In this document: positions 1-4,709 of the stretch, piece by piece
Numbering within the stretch: the stretch's first letter is position 1
Layout: each line of letters begins with the position of its first letter
Source of the DNA: DAIDKA01 sp035943195
GTDB taxonomy: Bacteria; Pseudomonadota; Gammaproteobacteria; Steroidobacterales; Steroidobacteraceae
Reading direction: 5' to 3'
Assembly (NCBI GenBank): GCA_035943195.1
Contig: DASZCK010000243.1
Coordinates: 1-5,813 of the forward strand
Length of the DNA stretch: 5,813 nucleotides
Made by a program: the position numbers and the translations under genes
The notes under the pieces: model-generated
What the model saw: only the letters and a program-made list of their open reading frames with translations
Database searches by the model: none
Told to the model about the DNA's origin: nothing

Positions 1-216
1 GGTATGCACCATCGGTAACGTCAGGGCGTCTAGCTCCGCCACCACGCTCAGCTGGGTCAGCGCCCGGTCCCATTGACCCAGGACCATCAGCAGCTGCGCC
101 AGAAAGATTCGCAACTTGAGGTCCTGCGGCCTGCCGCGCACCTCCAATTGCAGCGCGGCTAGCGCGCCGGCGAGGTCGCCGGCGCGAAAAGCCGCTTCGG
201 CCTTATCGGCAGCCAT
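1..216 (-). CDS. tagJ: TagJ/ImpE-family T6SS accessory protein, N-terminal part (runs off left edge)
   Basis: The minus-strand frame starting at the ATG at 216-214 is open for 72 codons to the window edge. It begins MAADKAEAAFRAGDLAGALA and continues through LKLRIFLAQLLMVLGQWDRA to ELDALTLPMV. An opening amphipathic helix with an 'RAGDLAGALAAL' pattern, then 'LR.FL.QLL.VLGQWDRAL.QL.V.AELD', is characteristic of the ImpE/TagJ (HsiE, SciE) family; full-length members are roughly 270-290 residues, so about a quarter is visible. In P. aeruginosa the TagJ homologue binds the N-terminal helix of TssB and is linked to the ClpV-recycled sheath. Position just after hcp matches the H1-T6SS order. The start is supported by an in-frame stop at 258-256 and by family alignment, but no strong Shine-Dalgarno is visible. 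The gap to hcp is 64 nt, so it is probably co-transcribed. Confidence 0.87.
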   Translation of the reverse strand, partial: MAADKAEAAFRAGDLAGALAALQLEVRGRPQDLKLRIFLAQLLMVLGQWDRALTQLSVVAELDALTLPMVHT

Positions 217-253
217 CGCCGCCGTCCAACCCCGTGGCCACCCTAGAGCACTG

Positions 254-278
254 AATCATCGCCGTTTCTGCAATGATC
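254..278 (-). promoter_or_regulatory. Hairpin just downstream of hcp, possible mRNA-stabilising or attenuating element
   Basis: Arms at 254-262 and 270-278 pair around a 7-nt loop, starting 2 nt past the hcp stop codon. Read as minus-strand RNA, all nine positions pair: seven Watson-Crick pairs and two G·U wobbles (260/272 and 254/278). On the plus strand those two positions become C/A mismatches, so the structure is better in the T6SS transcript. No U-run follows, so it does not look like a full intrinsic terminator. By inference it could protect the upstream hcp message from 3' exonucleases or lower read-through into tagJ, since Hcp is needed in large excess. Function is untested. Confidence 0.4.
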
Positions 279-280
279 AG

Positions 281-826
281 TTAATTAATGGCTTGCCAAT
301 CGTCGGTGAAGGTAATGCCACCTTTGGTCCAGGTGACGGTGATCTTCTGGAAGGCCAATTCGATCCTTTCCAAGCGTACTTCGTGCGCCGTCTGCATCGA
401 GCCGCCGCCACCTGTTGAAGTGCCGCCTGAAGATTCCCCGCCCGAGTATTCGGTCTCCTCGTGGGATTCGAGGTTGTAGCCGATCACAGAGACGTTGGCG
501 AGTTCGACCGTGTACTGCGGCTTCAGGTCCGTGCCCTCGGGCATCATGAAATCCACCTTGACGGTGGGCAGCATTTCATTTTGGCAGGCCGCCGTCAGGA
601 AATTGATGGAGGAAGGGCCCGGATTCTTGGTGATGGTCACCGGCTTGTGCTGGCGCTTGCCGGTGTGTTGCCCACTGGAGATGTCGATGGGGCACTTCAC
701 GCCATAATCGAATGCGTGTACCACGATCATTTTATCGGTCAGGCCCTTCGTGGCCTTGGTCACATCCCCCTTGAAATCACCCTGCTTTTGACCTTTCGCG
801 GTCAAGTAGATCATCGGATTCCGCAT
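281..826 (-). CDS. hcp: Hcp (TssD), T6SS inner-tube protein
   Basis: A 181-residue protein of the Hcp family. Hcp forms hexameric rings that stack into the tube inside the TssBC sheath and is exported on contraction, often serving as chaperone or carrier for effectors. Visible family features are the N-terminal strand (MIYLTAKGQKQGDFKG, 5-20), the 'HAFDYGVKCP' segment (37-46), the 'SGQHTGKRQHKP' loop (51-62), 'SSINFLTAACQNE' (72-84), and the C-terminal 'LERIELAFQKITVTW' strands (152-166). Usual Hcp length is about 160-172. The extra length is largely a Gly/Ser-rich stretch at 128-143 in an external loop before the last strands. No signal peptide is present, as expected. The start is well supported: AAGGAG lies 7 nt upstream (834-839), preceded by an AT-rich leader suited to high translation. 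It follows tssC by 54 nt. Confidence 0.96.
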   Translation of the reverse strand: MRNPMIYLTAKGQKQGDFKGDVTKATKGLTDKMIVVHAFDYGVKCPIDISSGQHTGKRQHKPVTITKNPGPSSINFLTAACQNEMLPTVKVDFMMPEGTDLKPQYTVELANVSVIGYNLESHEETEYSGGESSGGTSTGGGGSMQTAHEVRLERIELAFQKITVTWTKGGITFTDDWQAIN

Positions 827-833
827 TGCCTTG

Positions 834-839
834 CTCCTT
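834..839 (-). promoter_or_regulatory. Strong ribosome binding site of hcp
   Basis: The minus strand reads AAGGAG, 7 nt before the hcp ATG, directly behind an AT-rich stretch (838-858) that is unusual for this GC-rich window. A near-consensus Shine-Dalgarno in an unstructured A/U-rich context fits a protein made in large amounts. It also selects the first ATG (residue M1) over the in-frame M5. Confidence 0.75.
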
Positions 840-880
840 AATTAATTATTGAAATACCTTAAATCCCGCCCCTGCCGCCG

Positions 881-2368
881 CTACGCCTTCTTGCCCGACG
901 GCAGCTTCGACACCAGGCTCATCGAGACGCTGACGCCCTCGAGCTGATAGTGCGGTCGCAGCGAGAACTTGGCGGCGTAATAGCCCGGATTACCCTCGAT
1001 TTCAGACACCGTGACCTCAGCGGCGGCGAGCGGCCGCTTGGCCTTCACTTCATCACTGACGCTGGCGGCATTGCCGACGACGTACTGCTGGATCCACTTC
1101 TGCAGGTACTGCTCCATGTCCACTCGTTCGGCAAACGAGCCCACCTTGTCGCGCACCATGCACTTGAGGAAATGCGCGAACCGACAGCAGGCGAACAGAT
1201 ACGGGAGCCGCGCCGAAATCCGCGCATTGGCGCTGGCATCCGGGTCGTCGTACTCGGTGGGTTTCTGCAGCGACTGCGCGCCGATGAAGGCCGCTACGTC
1301 GGTGTTCTTGCGATGGATCAGCGGCATCATGCCGCAATCAGCCAGTTCGGCCTCACGTCGGTCGCTGATGGCAATTTCGGTCGGGCATTTCATGTCGACG
1401 CCGCCGTCATCGCTCGGGAAGGTGTGCACCGGCAGGCCCTCGACCGTGCCACCGGACTCGACACCACGGATCTGCGAGCACCAGCCAAACTGCTTGAACG
1501 AGCGGTTGATGTTCACCGCCATCGCGTAGGCGGCGTTGGCCCAGCTGTACTGACTCGAATCACCGCCGGCAGTTTCCTCTTCGAACTCGAATTCCTCGAC
1601 GGGATTGGTCTTGGCCCCATAGGGGAGTCGTGCCAGAAAGCGCGGCATGGCCAGACCGAGGTACTTCGCGTCGTCCGATTCGCGCAGCGAGCGCCATGCG
1701 GCATAGTCGGGCGCACCGAAGATCTTCTTCAGGTCGCGGGGATTGGCGAGCTCGCGCCACGAGTCCATGCCCATCAGCGAGGGGTTGGCCCCGGTAATGA
1801 AGGGGGCATGCGCCGCCGCGGCGATCTGCGCCATCTGGCCGAGCATCTCCACATCACCGGGTGTATGGTCGAAGTGATAGTCCCCGACCAGGGTGCCATA
1901 GGGTTCACCGCCCAGCTGGCCGTACTCCTCTTCGTAGAGCTTCTTGAACAGCGGGCTCTGGTCCCAGGCCGCGCCCTTGTACTTCTTCAGTGTCTTGCCC
2001 AGATCCTTCTTGGAGATGTTCATCACCCGGATCTTGAGCTGTTCGTCGGTTTCGGTATTGCTGACCAGGTAGTTGAGTCCACGCCAGGCGCTTTCCAGCT
2101 GCTGAAAGCGTTCGTTGTGCAGGATGGCGTTGACCTGTGCGGTCAGCTTGGCGTCGATCTCGGCAATGATCGCCTTGATGGTCCCGACGACGTCATCGGA
2201 AATAACGGTGGACTCGCGCAGCGCCTGCTCGGCCAGCGTCTTGACGGCGTTCTCGACCTCCATGCGTGCCCGGTCGGTCTTGGGCTTGAATTCCTTCTGC
2301 AGCAGGGAAGCAAACTGGTCGGCTTCGAGGACGGCGCCCTCGGCCTGTTTTTGCTGGGACTCGGCCAT
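881..2368 (-). CDS. tssC: TssC (VipB/ImpC), T6SS sheath large subunit
   Basis: A 495-residue cytoplasmic protein matching TssC/VipB, the larger partner of the TssB-TssC heterodimer that builds the contractile sheath; full-length members are about 490-500 residues. Family signatures are visible in order: a helical N-terminus (1-90), 'LESAWRGLNYLV' (91-102), 'PYGTLVGDYHFDH' (156-168), 'AHAPFITGANPSL' (186-198), 'LGLAMPRFLARLPYG' (237-251), the 'YSWANAAYAMA' segment (274-284), 'LPVHTFPSDDGG' (312-323), 'PTEIAISDRREAELADCGMMPL' (329-350), and the C-terminal 'ISARLPYLFACCRFAHFLK' (384-402) and 'VTVSEIEGNPGYYAAKFSLRPHYQLEGVSVSMSLVSKLP' (452-490). The ATG at 2368-2366 has a weak Shine-Dalgarno (AGAGAG at 2378-2383, 9 nt away). 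It lies 39 nt after tssB, the usual pairing. No truncation or frameshift is visible. Confidence 0.98.
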   Translation of the reverse strand: MAESQQKQAEGAVLEADQFASLLQKEFKPKTDRARMEVENAVKTLAEQALRESTVISDDVVGTIKAIIAEIDAKLTAQVNAILHNERFQQLESAWRGLNYLVSNTETDEQLKIRVMNISKKDLGKTLKKYKGAAWDQSPLFKKLYEEEYGQLGGEPYGTLVGDYHFDHTPGDVEMLGQMAQIAAAAHAPFITGANPSLMGMDSWRELANPRDLKKIFGAPDYAAWRSLRESDDAKYLGLAMPRFLARLPYGAKTNPVEEFEFEEETAGGDSSQYSWANAAYAMAVNINRSFKQFGWCSQIRGVESGGTVEGLPVHTFPSDDGGVDMKCPTEIAISDRREAELADCGMMPLIHRKNTDVAAFIGAQSLQKPTEYDDPDASANARISARLPYLFACCRFAHFLKCMVRDKVGSFAERVDMEQYLQKWIQQYVVGNAASVSDEVKAKRPLAAAEVTVSEIEGNPGYYAAKFSLRPHYQLEGVSVSMSLVSKLPSGKKA

Positions 2369-2407
2369 GTCTGGGTACTCTCTATTAGATTGGCGTGGGG
2401 CGGCCGA

Positions 2408-2905
2408 TTATTCGGGCTTCGCGCTTCCAGCGAGGGACTTCAGCAGCGCCGGATCATTGAGCGCCTTGGAGATCAGCTCCTCGGCCCCGCCCTTGCCATC
2501 CATGTAGGTGACGAGGTTGGACAGTTGCGAACGCGCCTCCAGCAACTTGTTGAGGCTGTCGACCTTGCGGGCCACGGCCGCGGGGGAGAAGTCATCCATG
2601 CTCTCGAAGGTCAGGTCAACCGACAGGCTGCCCTGACCGGTCAGCGTGTTCGGCACGCTGATCGCGACGCGCGGCTTCATCGACTTCATGCGCTCGTCGA
2701 AATTGTCGACATCGATGGCCATGAACTTGCGCTCATCGACACCCGGCAGCGGCTCCTTGGAGTCACCCGACAGATCCGACATGACGCCCATCACGAAGGG
2801 GATCTGCACCTTCTTCTGCGCACCATACAGCTCGACGTCGTACTCGATCTGCACGCGTGGCGCACGGTTACGGGCGATGAATTTCTGGCTGCTTGGCTTT
2901 GCCAT
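2408..2905 (-). CDS. tssB: TssB (VipA/ImpB), T6SS sheath small subunit
   Basis: A 165-residue protein of the TssB/VipA family (usual length about 160-175). It pairs with TssC to form the contractile sheath, which the ATPase ClpV disassembles after firing. Visible signatures are 'SSQKFIARNRAPRVQIEYDVE' near the start (5-25), 'PFVMGVMSDLSG' (36-47), 'RKFMAIDVDNFDERM' (59-73), 'RVAISVPNTL' (79-88) and 'LTFESMDDFSPAAVARKV' (98-115), followed by a helical C-terminus with 'LNKLLEARSQLSNLVTYMDGK' (118-138). The start is firm: AGGAGG at 2912-2917 lies 6 nt before the ATG. The N-terminal region is where TagJ-type partners dock in P. aeruginosa, consistent with tagJ being in this operon. It precedes tssC by 39 nt. 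Confidence 0.98.
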   Translation of the reverse strand: MAKPSSQKFIARNRAPRVQIEYDVELYGAQKKVQIPFVMGVMSDLSGDSKEPLPGVDERKFMAIDVDNFDERMKSMKPRVAISVPNTLTGQGSLSVDLTFESMDDFSPAAVARKVDSLNKLLEARSQLSNLVTYMDGKGGAEELISKALNDPALLKSLAGSAKPE

Positions 2906-2911
2906 GAACGA

Positions 2912-2917
2912 CCTCCT
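2912..2917 (-). promoter_or_regulatory. Consensus ribosome binding site of tssB
   Basis: The minus strand reads AGGAGG 6 nt before the tssB ATG, the best Shine-Dalgarno match among the T6SS genes here. Because tssA ends 117 nt upstream, tssB translation must initiate independently rather than by coupling. Confidence 0.75.
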
Positions 2918-2935
2918 GCCTTGACTGACGGCTCG

Positions 2936-2952
2936 CCCCGGTCAATCCGGGG
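2936..2952. promoter_or_regulatory. GC-rich hairpin in the tssA-tssB gap
   Basis: A perfect 6-bp inverted repeat (CCCCGG / CCGGGG) encloses a 5-nt loop between tssA and tssB. A TTTT run follows it on the plus strand only, so if it terminates anything it would be antisense transcription. On the minus strand (the T6SS mRNA) no U-run follows; there it could be a stability or processing element separating the tssA message from the more abundant sheath message. The stem is short and its function is unproven. Confidence 0.35.
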
Positions 2953-3007
2953 TTTTACATTTGATGGGGAGTCCCGCCGCGATGCTGCGCTGAATAAGAG
3001 CATACAT
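2942..3007 (-). CDS. Possible 21-residue leader-type ORF in the tssA-tssB gap (speculative)
   Basis: After the tssA stop, the minus strand has an ATG (3007-3005) opening a 21-codon frame whose translation begins MYALIQRSIAAGLPIKCK and ends at TGA (2944-2942). The stop codon falls in the loop of the 2936-2952 hairpin, so a ribosome reaching it would melt the stem. There is no strong Shine-Dalgarno (only GGA near -9), and the peptide resembles no family I know. A frame this short can arise by chance; it is listed because of its position relative to the hairpin. Confidence 0.15.
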   Translation of the reverse strand: MYALIQRSIAAGLPIKCKTPD

Positions 3008-3022
3008 GTCGGGATCCGTAAA

Positions 3023-4009
3023 CTACTCCTGGTCCTTGATGCCGCCCAGGCGCTTGACCTCACTTAGGGCATCGGGCGCGACATCTTCTATCAATTTTAG
3101 GAAATCCAGCGCCACCAGCCGTTTGGCCCGGTCCAGAAAGATCGGGACCGGACTGGAGGGTTCGGTTCGGCGAAAAAAATCTGCCACCAGACCGAGCATT
3201 CGCACCGCGTCATCGCGGGTACGAATGGCGCCCGGGACGCCCGCGGCACCCGCACCGTCGGGGGCATTTCCGCCCTCCGCGCCAGCCTCTCCGGTCCCCT
3301 CGGCCGGCAAATTCGTCTTCACCGTGACGCTCATCCTGGCGAGAATCGACTGCAGCGGCCCAAAATCAGGCACGCCCTCGGTCCCTCCACCCTGCTCGAG
3401 CATGGTTGCGGCGATCTTCTCGAGTGAAGTCAGCGCCGCCTGCAGGCGCGCCGACAGGGCGAGCAATTCATCGGGCGGCGTGGCGGCGAAGATGGCCCGG
3501 ATCTGGTCCTCGTTGAGCCCAGGAGATTCTCCCTCTGGCACGCTCTGCCGGCCCGCCGCAATATCCAGTGCGCGGAAACTCACCTCGCCGAGCTGGCGCT
3601 GCGCGACCAGCGGAATCCGGCGCAACGCGTCCAGCACTGCCATGGGATCGGCGAGCCCGTTGAGGGCGTTGCGGCGCAGGATTGCATCGTCGTCGACCAG
3701 CGGGTAGACCTGAGCCCAGTAGGCCTCGAGCCAACCTGCGGCAACGGCGAGCAGGTCGATGAACGCGCTCAGCCCATCGATGCGCAGTTCGGCGACCGCC
3801 AGGTGCGCCAGCAACCGCAGGTCCTTGCTCTCCTGGAGCGCTTCGAGCGAATGACTGCGGATTTCGCGCCAGTCCACATCCGCCGGCAGGGGCGTAGACT
3901 GGCCAAATATGCGGAACGCGTCGAAGGACGCGAGCAGCTGGGTGTCTTCCAGATTTGCCCCGCACGGCTGTGCTTCCGATAGCGGCTGCACCAATTTGTC
4001 AGTATCCAT
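3023..4009 (-). CDS. tssA: TssA (ImpA-type), T6SS assembly/cap protein
   Basis: A 328-residue cytoplasmic protein with an N-terminal ImpA_N domain (about 8-135): 'LVQPLSEAQPCGANLEDT' (6-23), 'VDWREIRSHSLEALQESKDLRLLAHLAVAEL' (45-75), 'WLEAYWAQVYPLVDDDAILRRNALNGLADP' (93-122). A Gly/Ala-rich linker (235-260) leads to a C-terminal helical block with 'RDDAVRMLGLVADFFRRTEPSSPVPIFLDRAKRLVALDFLKLIEDVAPDAL' (265-315), typical of shorter TssA proteins such as P. aeruginosa TssA1 (about 340 residues). TssA proteins coordinate baseplate and tube/sheath assembly, and different classes stay at the baseplate or at the distal sheath end. The only plausible start is the ATG at 4009-4007, because an in-frame stop lies at 4030-4028; the Shine-Dalgarno is weak (AGGGG at 4021-4025). 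It is the first gene of the T6SS operon. Confidence 0.95.
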   Translation of the reverse strand: MDTDKLVQPLSEAQPCGANLEDTQLLASFDAFRIFGQSTPLPADVDWREIRSHSLEALQESKDLRLLAHLAVAELRIDGLSAFIDLLAVAAGWLEAYWAQVYPLVDDDAILRRNALNGLADPMAVLDALRRIPLVAQRQLGEVSFRALDIAAGRQSVPEGESPGLNEDQIRAIFAATPPDELLALSARLQAALTSLEKIAATMLEQGGGTEGVPDFGPLQSILARMSVTVKTNLPAEGTGEAGAEGGNAPDGAGAAGVPGAIRTRDDAVRMLGLVADFFRRTEPSSPVPIFLDRAKRLVALDFLKLIEDVAPDALSEVKRLGGIKDQE

Positions 4010-4077
4010 CCCCCGCGCGGCCCCTACTTAACTGACATCAACATGAGCGATCCGGCCCTTACGGGCGGCCCCCGAAG

Positions 4078-4106
4078 ATCCTAATCTGTTGTGTGAATTC
4101 TGTGGA
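4078..4106 (-). promoter_or_regulatory. Candidate sigma-70-type promoter for the T6SS operon
   Basis: On the minus strand, TCCACA (4106-4101) and TAGGAT (4083-4078) are separated by 17 nt; each matches the -35 or -10 consensus at 4 of 6 positions. Transcription would start near 4071, giving a leader of roughly 60 nt before tssA. A second minus-strand option has a perfect TTGACA at 4147-4142 with a poor -10 (GATTCT, 4125-4120, 16-nt spacer). Both are pattern matches only. Confidence 0.25.
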
Positions 4107-4111
4107 TCAGG

Positions 4112-4142
4112 TTGCACATAGAATCGCCAATTCCCTCATAAT
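4112..4142 (+). promoter_or_regulatory. Candidate promoter for the lipoprotein gene
   Basis: TTGCAC (4112-4117) and CATAAT (4137-4142, 5 of 6 matches to TATAAT) lie 19 nt apart, slightly wide for sigma-70. An alternative -10 is TAGAAT (4119-4124, also 5 of 6) but with no good -35. The start would fall about 35 nt upstream of the lipoprotein start codon. It overlaps the alternative TTGACA of the opposite strand, so the two directions could compete for polymerase. Confidence 0.25.
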
Positions 4143-4171
4143 GTCAATGGTTTCGTCGCGGACCTCCCGCC

Positions 4172-4177
4172 AAGGAG
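4172..4177 (+). promoter_or_regulatory. Ribosome binding site that decides the lipoprotein start
   Basis: AAGGAG abuts an ATG at 4178 directly but is 6 nt from the ATG at 4184. Only the second spacing allows normal initiation, so the protein begins MARLPTL rather than MGMARLPTL. Confidence 0.7.
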
Positions 4178-4183
4178 ATGGGC

Positions 4184-4666
4184 ATGGCAAGACTACCTAC
4201 ACTGGGAGCAGTAGCCGGAAGCCTGGCTCTTGGCGCCCTGATTCTGACAGCCTCGGGCTGCGCCGATATGACAGAAGTCGCCGATTCGCCCCCTGGCATG
4301 ATCAGCGTCGAAACCGTGCACGATCTCGAGGCGCCGACCGCCACCCGGAATGACTGGGAAACGCGGGTTGGAACACCCGACTACACCAGCCGCGACGGTC
4401 GCTTTATCGCCTACCAGCGTGGCACTTCGTTCCGTAATGTCTGGCAGACCCCCTCGGCCTCTCCCAATACGAGCCTGCCGACGGGCTCGGAGCGCGACAC
4501 CATGCAGTTCTACCAGGTGCTGGGGGTATGGCTCGATTCCACCGGACACGTCCGCAAGACCCGCCAGTTCCTGGCCCCCTGCGGCGCCTGCTCGCAGGGC
4601 GAGCATCTGATGTCCGACGCCGAAATTGACCAGTGGCGTCTGGCCGAGAGTCCGCACCGCTCATAG
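4184..4666 (+). CDS. Small outer-membrane lipoprotein of unknown function, weakly BamE/SmpA-like
   Basis: A 160-residue protein starting MARLPTLGAVAGSLALGALI, with a typical lipoprotein signal: Arg3, a hydrophobic core (5-21) and lipobox A-S-G-C with the lipidated cysteine at 26. Residue +2 is Ala, not Asp, which favours outer-membrane sorting. The mature part contains 'RNDWETRVGTPDYTSRDG' (55-72) and 'FYQVLGVWLDSTGHVRKTRQFL' (109-130). A 'G.P' turn followed by strands and a 'V..D..G.V' strand recalls the BamE/SmpA fold, but this is a guess from pattern. A CGAC pair of cysteines (133-136) is a distinctive feature and could form a disulfide or bind metal. The start is set by AAGGAG (4172-4177): 6 nt from this ATG but 0 nt from the alternative ATG at 4178. 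It does not look like TssJ, the T6SS lipoprotein. No partner gene is visible. Confidence 0.85.
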   Translation: MARLPTLGAVAGSLALGALILTASGCADMTEVADSPPGMISVETVHDLEAPTATRNDWETRVGTPDYTSRDGRFIAYQRGTSFRNVWQTPSASPNTSLPTGSERDTMQFYQVLGVWLDSTGHVRKTRQFLAPCGACSQGEHLMSDAEIDQWRLAESPHRS

Positions 4667-4709
4667 GCCGCACAGACTTTTATTTATCCTTGTAATTCAT
4701 AGCCCTATC

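Larger units (their letters stand above)
4010..4183. promoter_or_regulatory. Divergent intergenic region between tssA and the lipoprotein gene
   Basis: These 174 nt separate the start of tssA (minus) from the plus-strand lipoprotein gene, so both transcripts probably begin here. The half next to tssA is GC-rich and holds an imperfect hairpin (4052-4068, GCCC/GGGC core) that would lie in the tssA leader. The half next to the lipoprotein gene (4081-4150) is AT-richer and holds the candidate promoter elements listed separately. I found no sigma-54 type element (TGGCAC-N5-TTGC spacing) on either strand and no recognisable operator. Confidence 0.6.

Noticed and set aside
461..841. A 126-codon plus-strand frame opposite hcp.
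   Set aside because: Antisense shadow of hcp, whose product, start and ribosome binding site are well supported.
2936..2956. Intrinsic terminator ending the tssA transcript before tssB.
   Set aside because: The T-run is on the plus-strand side only; in the direction of the T6SS operon no U-run follows, so it is not a terminator for tssA.
950..3067. A 705-codon open frame on the plus strand opposite tssC and tssB.
   Set aside because: It is codon-aligned antisense to tssC and tssB, which share the same frame. Stops there would require TTA, CTA or TCA codons in the sense genes, which are rare in GC-rich coding DNA. The translation resembles no family, and the sense products are unmistakable.
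3006..3707. A 233-codon plus-strand frame opposite tssA.
   Set aside because: Ser/Arg/Ala-rich composition typical of an antisense shadow; tssA on the other strand has conserved domains throughout.
4193..4657. A 154-codon minus-strand frame opposite the lipoprotein gene.
   Set aside because: The plus strand has a Shine-Dalgarno, signal peptide and lipobox; the opposite frame has none of these and lies inside the same stretch.
4184..4666. TssJ, the T6SS outer-membrane lipoprotein.
   Set aside because: Only the lipoprotein signal is shared. The mature sequence lacks a TssJ-like beta-sandwich pattern, and the gene is divergent from the operon and not next to tssK or tssL.
4647..4680. Possible terminator after the lipoprotein gene (AGAGTC / GACTTT arms with a following T-rich stretch).
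   Set aside because: The arms are weak (6 bp with a wobble), the loop is 22 nt, and the left arm lies inside the coding region. The convergent gap 4667-4709 is AT-rich but shows no convincing terminator in either direction.
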